Of a stretch of DNA of 53,494 bases, positions 1 through 8,741 are shown in pieces. The stretch is taken from the NCBI GenBank assembly GCA_964535315.1, contig CAZHTS010000030.1:1-53494 (forward strand), in the 5' to 3' direction. The first letter of the stretch is position 1. Each line of letters starts with the position of its first letter. This DNA is from CAZHTS01 sp964535315. GTDB lineage: Bacteria; Chloroflexota; Anaerolineae; Anaerolineales; Anaerolineaceae. The notes beneath the pieces were generated by a model, which saw nothing but the letters and a program-made list of their open reading frames with translations, searched no databases and was not told where the DNA came from. Both the position numbers and the translations under genes were made by a program.

Positions 1-2652
1 GTTTGGCGCCGATATCCTCGCCGGCGCGCCAGTCCGTCTGATTAAAGGCAGCCTGTAACTCGATTTCCGGCTTGCGATACTCGGCCACATCAAAATAGAG
101 CGAGAATTCCTTGACTTCTTCGATTAAAATCTGATATCCGCCCGGTCGGGCGCTGGAGGGCAGTTGTATCGAACCATTCAGCGTGCCGTACGAAGAAACC
201 GGCACAGTGGTGTTAACCAGCACCGGCCGTTCCCAGGTCGGCGGCGCCGAAGCGCCCAACACTTTCACCGTTACCTGCTTGAGATCCGCCGGCAGGTAAC
301 GTCCGTTGTCATAACGATGGAGCGTACCGCGGAAATACACCGTCTGCCCCGGTCGATAGAGCGGCCGGTCCGTATATACGTACGCCGCCAGCCGGCCGGC
401 CAGGTTTTGATAAGAAATACCAAAGCTCCATGGTGTGACACTGGCGTCGAATTCGGAGAGCGCCACCCCAAATGGCTCCTGCCCCGGCTGACCGACCACT
501 GCCGTCAGTGGCGTCAACTTCCTGGCCGCTTCGCCGGTCGGCAGATCGACGCGCCCGATCCCATTTGCATCGGTCGTCACCGTCTTGAGCGCATTGCCTT
601 TCGCATCATAAATCTGCACCGCTGCATTGGCCAGCGGCGTCTGACTATCCAGGTCGACCACCCATACAAAGGCCTCGCTGTTGCTGACCTTGAGGGTTAC
701 GTGGGCGCTCCCCACTGCCACCAGGAAAGGTCGCAGTTGGAAACTGCGTTCGTTGGTCAAATCCGGCGACAGCAGATGATAGTAATACACACCGGGCAAA
801 AGCGCCTGACCGGTCTCGCTCAGGTTGACCCGCGTCCAGGAGGCACGGTTGGCAGACGTCGACACCGTCTGCGACCAGTTACTGGCCTGCGCCGGCATAT
901 ACGCCTCCAGGGCATCCAGCTGCCCCGCCGCCAGACGTGCAAAATCATTCAACGGCAGGGCACCCATCTCCGTTTGCACACGAGAAATACCCACCGTCTG
1001 CACCGTCAGACCGGTTTCCTGGGGAGGAATGTATACCACCGACGTACCCATCTGCAAGAGGGGAATAGACAACAACGGCGTTGCCGGAGTGGTGCGCAGT
1101 TTACGCGTAATCGGTTTCCCCGCCGTCTGGCCCCACTGATCGCGCAAATCGGCGGACACGGTGACGGTGTACTCGCGGCCATTTTCAAAGAAGCCCGAAA
1201 CAAAGATCCGCTCGCGCTCCTCCGACACATTGAGGCGCAGATCCTGAACCGCCGGGGTGATACGGATCAACTGGCTGAGATCCTGTTTGGCGCCCAACGG
1301 CATGTTAAAAACCATGCCAAACGAGCCCATCCCCCGATACAGTTCCAACGCATCACCCGAGGTCAGATCGGTAAACAGCAACGAAGAAACGGTGTGATAT
1401 TCTCTGCGCAAATCGCTGCCCAGCGCCGCGCCGCCCAGTGAACGCGCCGCCTGGCCCAACGACAGGGTATAACGGCTGTTGCGCGCCAGCAAGTCCTTGG
1501 CCTGGAAAGTCAATTCATCTCCGGCCTCGTTCCAGTTGGCAACCCCCAGCACTCGCCGGCCCTGTTCATCGCTTAAAGACAGGTTTTCTTCCACACTGGC
1601 GGCGTCCATGGNNNNNNNNNNNNNNNNNNNNNNNNNNNNNNNNNNNNNNNNNNNNNNNNNNNNNNNNNNNNNNNNNNNNNNNNNNNNNNNNNNNNNNNNN
1701 NNNNNNNNNNNCGGCCCTGTTCATCGCTTAAAGACAGGTTTTCTTCCACACTGGCGGCGTCCATGGCCTGATTGAAGGACAGGACAAATTTTTCATCCAG
1801 GGCGATGTCCATCTCTTCCGAAGGAGAGACTTTATCCAGGCGCGGCATGGCGGTGGTAAACGACCATTCCATCCCCTCGCTGCTCACGGGAGCAAACGGG
1901 CTGCCGTTCGCGCTCACCAGTTGGGCGTTCAACACGGCGCGGTACTGCACCCCACCCCCCATCGCTGGATCGGGATAAAAAATGTACGTACTGCTGTTCA
2001 ACCATTCGCCGCGGCCGTTGGCCTCCGGCTGCAAGGTAAAAGCCGCCGGCGAAGTTTTGACATCCGCATTCAGCGGCACCACCGGCTGGTTGAACGTCAC
2101 CACCACCGCCGAAGAAGGATCGACATCCGCAGCCCCGGCTTTTGGCAGGCGTTCAACCGTACGCAAATAATCCGCACTGCGGAACGTCAGGCGCACCGGA
2201 GCGGGCAGCGCCAGGCCGTTTTTGCCGCGCGCCGCCGCATCCACCTGCACGGTCACGTTTTCGCCGGGCTGCAACGCTGCATCCGGAATAAAACTGACCG
2301 AAGCGTCATCCAGCCACTGATACTTGCCAGTAATGGCAGGTTCCAGGCGTAAGGCGCCTTCGACCGACGCCCGATCCATCGCCTGGTTAAAGTACAAAGT
2401 CAACGGGCCCAATAACGGCACTTCGCCCTGCGGCAGCGGCTGAGTCTCCACCAATACCGGCGGCGCCGGCGGCGGCGGTGTGGGCGCCTGCGGCGGCGTA
2501 GGCGGTTGGGTCACCTGGCCTGCCGCGCCCGGCGCGCCGACCGGCGCTTCCTGAGAACTCAATCCAGGGATGGCGCACGCCATACTGACCAGCAATAAAA
2601 CCGTCCACACCAGCAACCAGCGACGACGAGAACCCGGACCCCAATTCTTCAT
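1..2652 (-). CDS. Alpha-2-macroglobulin family lipoprotein (5' part, runs off the window)
   Basis: Probably an envelope-anchored protease-trapping protein of the bacterial alpha-2-macroglobulin family. The start is the ATG at 2652, with GGAGG five bases upstream, and not a longer reading. A signal peptide ends in the lipobox SMAC, followed by a Pro/Ala-rich linker. Then come SbsA-like Ig (Big_5) repeats, for example PSEEMDIALDEKFVLSFNQA, and a macroglobulin MG2-type motif, YTDRPLYRPGQTVYFRG, near base 360. The gene is interrupted by the N run at 1612-1711. Read literally, the frame breaks there; if the duplicated 55-bp flank is collapsed, one frame runs from 2652 to base 1 (about 830 residues). 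Family members usually have 1500 or more residues, so roughly half, including any thioester motif, lies outside the window. Family call is firm; role as protease trap is inferred from the family. Confidence 0.85.
1557..1766. repeat. 55-bp identical flanks of the gap (unmerged contig overlap)
   Basis: Bases 1557-1611 and 1712-1766 are the same 55 bases, both beginning CGGCCCTGTTCATCGC and ending GCGTCCATGG, and they abut the N run on each side. Both copies encode the same peptide, MDAASVEENLSLSDEQG, in the alpha-2-macroglobulin frame. The offset is 155 bases, not a multiple of three, which explains the broken frame. Merging the copies restores the gene, so this is most likely an assembly artefact. 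Confidence 0.9.
1612..1711. other. 100-N scaffold gap
   Basis: Exactly 100 unknown bases, the conventional length for a gap of unknown size. It lies inside the alpha-2-macroglobulin gene and shifts its apparent frame. The flanks suggest the true gap length is negative: the contig ends overlap. Confidence 0.97.
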
Positions 2653-2729
2653 ACAACACCTCCACAATGAGCAAGCATCCGTTCATTGATTATAACATAG
2701 CCGGATTTGGCCGCCCTGCGGCGGTCGTT

Positions 2730-2760
2730 AAAAAAGCCGCCCCACACACAGTGGAGCGGC
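2730..2760 (-). terminator. Rho-independent terminator of the peptide transporter operon
   Basis: On the minus strand an 8-bp stem (GCCGCTCC/GGGGCGGC, one G-U pair) is followed directly by six T. It lies about 35 bases after the dppC-type stop codon and before the alpha-2-macroglobulin gene, so it should separate these two units. Confidence 0.85.
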
Positions 2761-2793
2761 ATGCTTCTACATTGCCAGTTACAAGACGTTCGC

Positions 2794-3726
2794 CTAACCG
2801 GCGCCCTTGCCACGCAGACGCGGGTCAAGCGCGTCGCGCAGCCCATCGCCAATCAGGTTGAACGACAACACCGTCAACATAATTGCCAGACCGGGGAAGA
2901 AAACCAGGTGCGGGGCGTTGAAAACGCTGTTGCGCTCCTCGCTCAACATCAACCCCCATTCCGGTTTGGGATGCTCGGCGCCCAACCCCAAGAAGCTCAG
3001 CGCCGCCCCGCTCAAAATGGCGGTGGCAATTCCCAACGTCCCCTGAACGATCAACGGCGTCAGGGCATTGGGCAGAATGCGAGTGAAAAGCAGGCGTGCG
3101 TTCGAGGCCCCCAGAGCGCGCGAGGCATACACAAAATCCAACTCTTTCACCGAGAGCACCCCGGCGCGCACCACGCGGGCGTACACCGGGATCTGAACGA
3201 TGGCGATGGCGTACAGGGCGTTGATCAGGCCCGGCCCGAGGATGCTGACGATGGCAATCGCCAGCAACAACCCCGGAAAAGCCATCAACACATCCATGCT
3301 GCGCATGATCAGATTGTCCGCCCAGCCGCCCAGAAAACCGGCCAGGGCCCCAAACAGACCGCCGATCAAGATCGCCAGGCTGATGGTGGTAATGCCCATC
3401 TGCAAAGAAAGGCGCGAGCCATGTACGATACGCGAGAACATATCCCGGCTGTTGCCATCGATCCCCAATAGATGTTGCTCTTTCTCCGCCGGGCAGCCAA
3501 ACAAATGCACGCAGGGGGTATCACGCCGTTTGACGTTCTTGAGCTGCTTTACCGGATCGTAAGGCGAAATTTGCTCGGCAAAAATGGCCGCCAGCAGCAG
3601 CACCCCCAGCAGAAACATGCCCAACTGCGCCGAACGATGCCGGAACAAACGGCGCATGGCAGCGTACCACGGGGATTCACGGTCAATCAGCGTAATATCA
3701 CGCAAGGAAACGGTTTTGGTGCTCAT
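2794..3726 (-). CDS. dppC: Peptide ABC transporter permease, DppC/OppC type
   Basis: Inner-membrane subunit of a dipeptide/oligopeptide ABC importer, 310 residues, the usual size. It has a cytoplasmic N-terminus, a first membrane helix near residues 36-52, and the family motif HLLGIDGNSRDMFSRIVHG, matching the usual HLLGTDxxGRDxxSR. Further helices follow, and the EAA-like loop that contacts the ATPase reads SRALGASNARLLFTRILPN. The start ATG has GGAG eight bases upstream. Its start lies three bases after the DppB-type stop codon, so the two are translated together. No ATPase gene is present downstream, where the next gene is an unrelated alpha-2-macroglobulin; the ATPases must come from elsewhere. 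Symbol is by family resemblance; substrate is unknown. Confidence 0.93.
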   Translation of the reverse strand: MSTKTVSLRDITLIDRESPWYAAMRRLFRHRSAQLGMFLLGVLLLAAIFAEQISPYDPVKQLKNVKRRDTPCVHLFGCPAEKEQHLLGIDGNSRDMFSRIVHGSRLSLQMGITTISLAILIGGLFGALAGFLGGWADNLIMRSMDVLMAFPGLLLAIAIVSILGPGLINALYAIAIVQIPVYARVVRAGVLSVKELDFVYASRALGASNARLLFTRILPNALTPLIVQGTLGIATAILSGAALSFLGLGAEHPKPEWGLMLSEERNSVFNAPHLVFFPGLAIMLTVLSFNLIGDGLRDALDPRLRGKGAG

Positions 3727-3729
3727 CGA

Positions 3730-4806
3730 TTACTCCAGACGGATGCGAGGATCCAGATAGGCGTACGAAACGTCCACGACCAGGTTGGTCATCACAAAGA
3801 TCAACGCCACAACGATCGAGAATCCCTGCACAACCGGATAATCGCGCGACAGGATCGCCTCCACCATACGGGAGCCGACCCCCGGCAGCGAGAAGATCGT
3901 TTCGGTCAGCACTGCGCCGGATAGCAGCCCTCCCGTCTGGATGCCGACAATCGTCACAATCGGGATCAATGCGTTGCGCAACGCATGTTTATAAATGACC
4001 ACTTGCTCACGCAGTCCTTTGGCGCGCGCCGTGCGGACGTAATCCTGGCCCAGCACATCCAGCAAACTGGAGCGGGTCATGCGGGCGATGACCGCCAACG
4101 AGATTGTCCCAACGGCTACCGACGGCAGGATCAGGTGCCAGAGGGCGTCGCGCACCAGCGTCCAGTTCCCGGTGAGGATGCCGTTGAGGATCGCCGAATT
4201 CGAGACCAGCGCCAGCAGGAAGCGCGGCAGGCCGCTCCAATCTTCCAGACCCCAGATCTTAGCCAGGGGGATCAGCGACACTCCGGCCGAAAGCCGGCTG
4301 GACGGCGGAATATAAAACGGCGTCCCTTTTAATAACAGCGCAAATACGTAGGCCAGCAGCAATCCCAGCCAGAAGACCGGCATACTCACCCCCATATTGG
4401 CGATGAGCATGGTAAAAACATCGATGATGCTGTTACGGTTAAGCGCTGAGACCAGGCCCATGATCACCCCAAAAATGGTGGCGAACAGCATGGCCAGGGC
4501 GGTCAGTTCCATCGTCATCGGCAGACGCTCGGCGACCACATCCATCACCTGCCGGCGATCACGGATCGTCTCGCCAAAATCACCCTGGACGATGTTACCC
4601 ATATAGCGCACAAACTGCACCGGCAGGCTCTGATCCAGGCCAAAACGTCTTTTGAAATCATCGCATTTTTCTTTGGTGGCTTTTTCCCCCAACATAACAA
4701 AACACGGATCCCCGGGAATCAGGCGCACAATCGTAAACGTGACGAGCAAAATACCCATCAACACGGGGAAAAGCATCAGTAAACGGCGGGCAACGTATTG
4801 AAGCAT
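3730..4806 (-). CDS. dppB: Peptide ABC transporter permease, DppB/OppB type
   Basis: Partner permease of the DppC-type subunit, 358 residues. The N-terminus MLQYVARRLLMLFPVLMGIL is the typical DppB/OppB opening with its first membrane helix, followed by the periplasmic loop containing IPGDPCFVMLGEKATKEKC. The EAA loop reads RTARAKGLREQVVIYKHALR followed by NALIPIV. The loop between the first two helices and the extra 30 or so residues near residue 170-200 fit the DppB subgroup. It lies 82 bases downstream of solute-binding protein gene 1; a strong hairpin at 4843-4870 separates them, and it runs almost directly into the DppC-type gene. Function is clear from the family; specificity is not. 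Confidence 0.93.
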   Translation of the reverse strand: MLQYVARRLLMLFPVLMGILLVTFTIVRLIPGDPCFVMLGEKATKEKCDDFKRRFGLDQSLPVQFVRYMGNIVQGDFGETIRDRRQVMDVVAERLPMTMELTALAMLFATIFGVIMGLVSALNRNSIIDVFTMLIANMGVSMPVFWLGLLLAYVFALLLKGTPFYIPPSSRLSAGVSLIPLAKIWGLEDWSGLPRFLLALVSNSAILNGILTGNWTLVRDALWHLILPSVAVGTISLAVIARMTRSSLLDVLGQDYVRTARAKGLREQVVIYKHALRNALIPIVTIVGIQTGGLLSGAVLTETIFSLPGVGSRMVEAILSRDYPVVQGFSIVVALIFVMTNLVVDVSYAYLDPRIRLE

Positions 4807-4842
4807 TTTCTCTCAGGTTCTCCCTGGAAGTAAAAATCAGAA

Positions 4843-4870
4843 TGGATGGGGCGCATACGCGCCCCATCCA
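4843..4870 (-). terminator. Perfect 12-bp hairpin between binding protein and permease genes
   Basis: TGGATGGGGCGC (4843-4854), loop ATAC, GCGCCCCATCCA (4859-4870): twelve uninterrupted pairs with a four-base loop. On the minus strand it begins 18 bases after the binding-protein stop codon and is followed by TTCTGATTTTTA, then by dppB. It is probably a partial terminator or a 3'-end stabiliser that keeps binding-protein mRNA in excess over permease mRNA, as is known for other ABC operons; this role is inferred. Confidence 0.75.
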
Positions 4871-4888
4871 GCATCCTCACACAAAGAC

Positions 4889-6619
4889 TTACGGGGCAGG
4901 GGGCTCGTTGAGAGCCTTGGGGCCGAAGAAGTCCTTCCAGTACTGGTACACGCCCGTGTTACCCTTGCGGTTCGGGCTCTTGTAGTTCCACATGTTGACG
5001 AACGAAGCAACAACGTCGCCGGAATCCAGCGTGGCGCCGTTACTGAACTTCACACCCGAGCGCAGCTTGCAGGTCCACTCGGTGCCGTCTTTGTTGGCTT
5101 CGCATTTCTCGGCCAACGCCGGCTGCACATCCGCGGTGCCCCACTTGAAGTCGTACAGGGTGTTGTACAGTTGCAGACAGGCGGTGAAGGACGAACCGTC
5201 GGTTTCGTCGCCGCAGTACAGCGACACCGGCTCGCCATCCTGCGAGAAGACCAGCTTGTCATCCTTGTTGGTCATTTCGCTGTAGTTTTCGTTGTAGGGG
5301 CCGATCACCACATTGCCGACATTGGCGTTGAAGGCAAAGAAGGTGGCGCCGTTGGCGATGGTCGTCATCGGGACGTGCTGGGTGATCAACGTATTGGCCT
5401 TGTCGTAGGCAGCCTGGCGGACAGCCGGGTCGGCCGTGGTGGCGCCGATGTTCAACTGTTCCATGATATCATCGAACGGCTTGCCGAACTGCTTGTTCGA
5501 GCCGCGCAGGAACACATCGTACCAGTTGGTCGCATCCGGGTAGTCTTCGCTCCAGCCCAGGAAGTGCATGGGTTTCTTGCCGGCGCGGATGTCGGGCAGG
5601 AAGGTGGCCCATTCTTGCAGGTCAAGCTTGATCTTGACGCCGATCTCACTCAACTGCGCCTGGACGGCCTGGGCGATCTTGGTCGGCTGCGGGAAGTAAG
5701 GGCGAGTACGCTCGGCGTAGGAGAGGACGTACTCCTGGTTGAAGTCGAAACCGGCCTCTTCCAGCATCTTCTTGGCGGCATCGGGATCGTACTTGTTGCC
5801 GACGTAACCCTCGGTGAAGCCCGGCTTCACACCTGGGGGCAGGAACTGCGTGGCAGCCGAAGCGCCTTCGGGGTAGAAGTCCTTGACGATCTGTTCGCGG
5901 TCGATGGCCATGGTGAAGGCCTGGCGCACCTTCTCGTTGTCAAAGGGCGGGGTCTCGTTCTGGAAGCCCATGTACAGGAAGTTGTTGAACGTGCGCGGGT
6001 ACAGCTTCAGTTCGCTGTTATCCTTGACCGTCTGCAGGTCATCGGTGCCAACGTTGACGATGCCGTCCACGTTACCGGATTGCAGATCCAGCAAGCGAGA
6101 CGCAGCTTCTTTGTTCCACTTGAGGATGAAGGTCTTGATGGTCGGCGCCTTGCCCCAGTAGTTGGGGTTCGGTTCGAACGTCATGTGATCGCCGCGTACC
6201 CATTCTTTGAGCACGTAGGGGCCGGTACCAACCGGGGCTTCGTTGATCTTGGCGGCGTCGCCGGCGACCGAATCCAGGTAGTCCTTGTCCAGAATGTGGA
6301 AGGCCGGCACAGCGATCTTGGCCAGGAAGGCCGGATCGGGGGTGCACAGCGTGATCTTGACCGTCATGTCATCAACGGCTTCGACCTTCTTGACATTGCC
6401 GCCGTAATTGCAATCCGGGGCCTCATTCAACGGGCCTTCGGGAGCGGCAGCAGGAGCCTCGGTGGCCTTGGGGGCTTCGGTAGCCTTGGGCGCTTCGGTA
6501 GCCTTGGGGGCTTCAGTCGGCTTGGGGGGCTCGGGGGTGGCGGCAGGCTGGCAGGCGGCCAACAACATGCTCAACAACACAGCTACGGCCACGAGCGTAT
6601 AAACGACACGGTGTTTCAC
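4889..6619 (-). CDS. Circularly permuted family 5 solute-binding lipoprotein 1 (peptide-type)
   Basis: Extracytoplasmic, lipid-anchored binding protein of the DppA/OppA family, 576 residues from GTG at 6619. A signal peptide ends in LLAAC (Cys23), then comes a TEAPKA-repeat linker. The order of the fold is rotated. After the linker comes DCNYGG, VKKVEAVDDMTVKITL, GTGPYVLKEW and NYWGKAP, the part that in DppA follows residue ~110, then the second lobe (FLYMGFQNETPPFDNEKVRQ). Only at about residue 452 comes DKLVFSQDGEPVSLY and then LAEKCEANKDG and LRSGVKFSNG, which in normal members open the mature protein. The protein ends soon after YQYWKDFFG. Cys residues bracket GDETDGSSFTA, suggesting a disulfide. 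It heads the dppBC unit, so it is probably the cognate receptor. Confidence 0.9.
   Translation of the reverse strand: MKHRVVYTLVAVAVLLSMLLAACQPAATPEPPKPTEAPKATEAPKATEAPKATEAPAAAPEGPLNEAPDCNYGGNVKKVEAVDDMTVKITLCTPDPAFLAKIAVPAFHILDKDYLDSVAGDAAKINEAPVGTGPYVLKEWVRGDHMTFEPNPNYWGKAPTIKTFILKWNKEAASRLLDLQSGNVDGIVNVGTDDLQTVKDNSELKLYPRTFNNFLYMGFQNETPPFDNEKVRQAFTMAIDREQIVKDFYPEGASAATQFLPPGVKPGFTEGYVGNKYDPDAAKKMLEEAGFDFNQEYVLSYAERTRPYFPQPTKIAQAVQAQLSEIGVKIKLDLQEWATFLPDIRAGKKPMHFLGWSEDYPDATNWYDVFLRGSNKQFGKPFDDIMEQLNIGATTADPAVRQAAYDKANTLITQHVPMTTIANGATFFAFNANVGNVVIGPYNENYSEMTNKDDKLVFSQDGEPVSLYCGDETDGSSFTACLQLYNTLYDFKWGTADVQPALAEKCEANKDGTEWTCKLRSGVKFSNGATLDSGDVVASFVNMWNYKSPNRKGNTGVYQYWKDFFGPKALNEPPAP
6456..6527. 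repeat. Four tandem 18-bp units coding the TEAPKA linker
   Basis: Four successive 18-base units (6456-6473, 6474-6491, 6492-6509, 6510-6527) close to GCTTCGGTAGCCTTGGGG. On the minus strand they encode repeats of the hexapeptide KATEAP. They form the flexible tether between the lipidated Cys and the folded binding protein. Units differ at a few bases, so copy number may vary between strains by slippage; that is inference. Confidence 0.85.
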
Positions 6620-6622
6620 TTT

Positions 6623-6631
6623 CTCCTCCTT
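6623..6631 (-). promoter_or_regulatory. Ribosome binding site that sets a GTG start for binding protein 1
   Basis: The minus strand reads AAGGAGGAG, followed four bases later by GTG at 6619. An in-frame ATG at 6634 lies just before this site and would place the Shine-Dalgarno inside the coding region, so GTG is the better start. The signal peptide then begins VKHRVVYTL, as expected. Confidence 0.8.
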
Positions 6632-6743
6632 CATGAAATTGTCAATTGATGGGAAACGAACAAAGGTATAGACGAACTGCAGGGGTATCGTCTCGAGGCA
6701 TCACCTCCTCTATTGACCTATGCCGGAATGGGATACAAAAGCC

Positions 6744-6773
6744 ATTATAAGATAAGTAACTGTCACTTGTCAA
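6744..6773 (-). promoter_or_regulatory. Sigma-70 promoter of binding protein 1, with a palindrome in the spacer
   Basis: On the minus strand: -35 TTGACA (6773-6768), 18-base spacer, -10 TATAAT (6749-6744). Both hexamers are consensus. Bases 6754-6768 read AAGTAACTGTCACTT, an imperfect 15-bp palindrome (AAGTnACnGTnACTT) lying between and touching the hexamers, well placed for a repressor. The transcript would carry a leader of about 120 bases before the GTG start. Confidence 0.8.
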
Positions 6774-6829
6774 CCGTTTGAATTACGCTCGGCCAATCAC
6801 GAACAGGACAGAAACGCTCATAAAATAAG

Positions 6830-6861
6830 ACAGCCCTGTCGTTCGCAAACAACAGGGCTGT
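6830..6861 (-). terminator. Terminator of solute-binding protein gene 2
   Basis: ACAGCCCTGT (6830-6839) pairs with ACAGGGCTGT (6852-6861); on the minus strand the stem is followed by CTTATTTTA. It lies just downstream of the stop codon of binding protein 2 and separates that gene from the promoter of binding protein 1. Confidence 0.8.
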
Positions 6862-6882
6862 TCAATGCAAGCTATGGCGCCA

Positions 6883-8532
6883 CTAAGGTTGTGGTTTGTT
6901 GATAAAATCACCAAAGAACCCTGCAAAATACTCAAACTGCCCGGTATCGCCGACATGATTGACGTCGCCGGCATCCCAATACGACGAGAAGGTGGCCACC
7001 ACATCGTTGGCATCCAGTTCATTGCCGTTACTGAATTTGACCCCGCTGCGCAAGTAAAAGGTCCATTCGGTCAGTTCTTCGTTCGATTCCCAGTATTCTG
7101 CCAGCGCCGGTTCCACTTCGGCCGTGCCAAATTTGTAACGCAGCAGCGAACTGTACATCAGGGCGCAGATGCGCGAATTCTCGCCGTCAGTCTCATCGCC
7201 GCACCACAGGCGGCGTGGTTCGGCGCCCTGCATGAAGATCAATGTATCGTTGGGCGTGCTCATATCCTCAAAATTCTCGTTGAGCGGCCCAACCACCACC
7301 CCCTGAACGTCGGCCCGGAAAGACATGGCGCTGATCCCGTAAGCCAGCGGCACCATCGGCACGTATTCCTTGATCAACTGATTGACCTGATCGTAATACA
7401 ACTGGCGCTGACGGGCGTCGGCGATCTTACCGCCCAGTTCAATCGCTTCGGCCAGTTTGGGGTAAGGCTCGCCAAACCGTTTGCTGCTGTTAGAGAAATG
7501 AAAATTATAAAAATTGGTGGCGTCCGGATAATCTGCGCCCCACCCCAACAGGAAGAAGGCTTCCTGCCCCGCTGCTACCGGCGTCAACAAATCGGGGTTG
7601 ACGTTGGTGCGCACGTTCAAGCCAAGGCCATACAGCTGGGTCTGGATCTCGGTCGCCACACAGGCTGGCTTAGGCATATACGAGCGCGAAACATCCCGGT
7701 ACGACAGCACCAGTTCCTGGTTGAAATCAAAGCCCGCCTCGATTAAGAGTGATCTGGCCTTCTCCGGCAAATAAGTGTACCAGCGCAAATTATCCGTAAA
7801 ACCAGGGCGGATCGACGGCGGGACGAACTGGTCGGCCACGCGCGAGCCCTCAGCAAAACAATGATCGATCACCCGCTGGCGGTTAATCATCATCCCGATC
7901 GCCTGCCGGACGCGGATATCGTTAAAAGGCGGGATGGTATTGTTCATTCCCATATACAACACGTTCATCGGCGGGCGATAATACAACTCCGGGTCATTAC
8001 CATATAAAATGGAAGTGTAATAACTCGGGTCGACGTTATCGATCCCGTCCACCTGCTTATTCACCAACGCCGTGTAACGCTCTTCGGGGTTCCCCTTCCA
8101 GCGCACAATCAGGGTCTTGGATTTTGGCGGCGCGCCCCAGTAATTTGGGTTGGCTTCCAGCGTCAGATGATCCCCCTTGACCCACTCCTTCACCCGATAG
8201 GGCCCGCTGACGTTGGGTTCGACGCTCATCTTGACCGAACTGCCGCCGGTGGCGTTGAGGTAACGCTCATCCTGAATGGCAAACACCGGAAAAGCAAGCT
8301 TTGAAAGAAAGGCCGGATCCGGCGAACACAATGTGAACTTGACCGTCAATTGGTCCAGCGCTTCGACACTCTTGAACAAACCACCATAAGAGCAATCCGT
8401 GGCACCTACCTGCTTCGGCACAAAATCTGCCGCCGCCGCCGATACGATCGCCGGGGCAGTCTGGCAGGCGCTCAACCCCAGAGCGATCGTCAAAATACTG
8501 CTCAGCCAACAAAAAAATGTTCGCCTGTTCAC
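6883..8532 (-). CDS. Circularly permuted family 5 solute-binding lipoprotein 2
   Basis: Second permuted peptide-type binding protein, 549 residues. The start is GTG at 8532, with GAGGAG seven bases upstream. The signal peptide has lipobox LSAC. As in copy 1, the mature chain opens with DCSYGGLFKSVEALDQLTVK and CSPDPAFLSKLAFPVF, continues through GPYRVKEWVKGDHL and NYWGAPP, and reaches the normal N-terminal segment only at about residue 427 (DTLIFMQGAEPRRLWCGDE, FGTAEVEPALAEYWE, LRSGVKFSNG). It ends at FEYFAGFFGDFINKP. It is much closer to copy 3 than to copy 1. It is transcribed alone: a terminator lies downstream and a divergent PAP2 gene upstream. With no permease of its own it may share the neighbouring DppBC. 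Ligand unknown. Confidence 0.9.
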   Translation of the reverse strand: MNRRTFFCWLSSILTIALGLSACQTAPAIVSAAAADFVPKQVGATDCSYGGLFKSVEALDQLTVKFTLCSPDPAFLSKLAFPVFAIQDERYLNATGGSSVKMSVEPNVSGPYRVKEWVKGDHLTLEANPNYWGAPPKSKTLIVRWKGNPEERYTALVNKQVDGIDNVDPSYYTSILYGNDPELYYRPPMNVLYMGMNNTIPPFNDIRVRQAIGMMINRQRVIDHCFAEGSRVADQFVPPSIRPGFTDNLRWYTYLPEKARSLLIEAGFDFNQELVLSYRDVSRSYMPKPACVATEIQTQLYGLGLNVRTNVNPDLLTPVAAGQEAFFLLGWGADYPDATNFYNFHFSNSSKRFGEPYPKLAEAIELGGKIADARQRQLYYDQVNQLIKEYVPMVPLAYGISAMSFRADVQGVVVGPLNENFEDMSTPNDTLIFMQGAEPRRLWCGDETDGENSRICALMYSSLLRYKFGTAEVEPALAEYWESNEELTEWTFYLRSGVKFSNGNELDANDVVATFSSYWDAGDVNHVGDTGQFEYFAGFFGDFINKPQP

Positions 8533-8673
8533 CTTCAAACTCCTCACATCCCAGGCCACCGGGAATCTTCGCAAAGCCGCAGGCACACCCCATTGCCATC
8601 TCTGGATAGCATACCCTGATTTCATTATAAGGTACTTTTTACCGGAAAAAGCCCCGAATCCCGAAATTTAAAC

Positions 8674-8703
8674 TTTACAGAACTGTTGGCTTCGGGGTAT
8701 ACT
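8674..8703 (+). promoter_or_regulatory. Promoter of the PAP2 phosphatase gene
   Basis: TTTACA (8674-8679), 18-base spacer, TATACT (8698-8703), 38 bases before the ATG at 8742. The divergent binding protein 2 gene probably starts from a TATAAT at about 8625-8630 on the other strand, whose -35 is weak. Confidence 0.6.
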
Positions 8704-8741
8704 CTTGCTGTTTTACGCCACCCACACACGGAAACCAAACC

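Noticed and set aside
6456..6527. Possible CRISPR or regulatory repeat array
   Set aside because: The four 18-bp units are contiguous, without spacers, and encode a Pro-rich protein linker.
5171..6649. Long open frame of 492 codons on the plus strand
   Set aside because: It is antisense to binding protein 1, which has signal peptide, lipobox and family motifs; the antisense product has low-complexity Gly/Val-rich sequence and no motif.
6640..6700. Leader peptide upstream of binding protein 1 (MPRDDTPAVRLYL...)
   Set aside because: AGGAGG is only two bases from the ATG, too close for efficient initiation, and the peptide has no feature of an attenuator.
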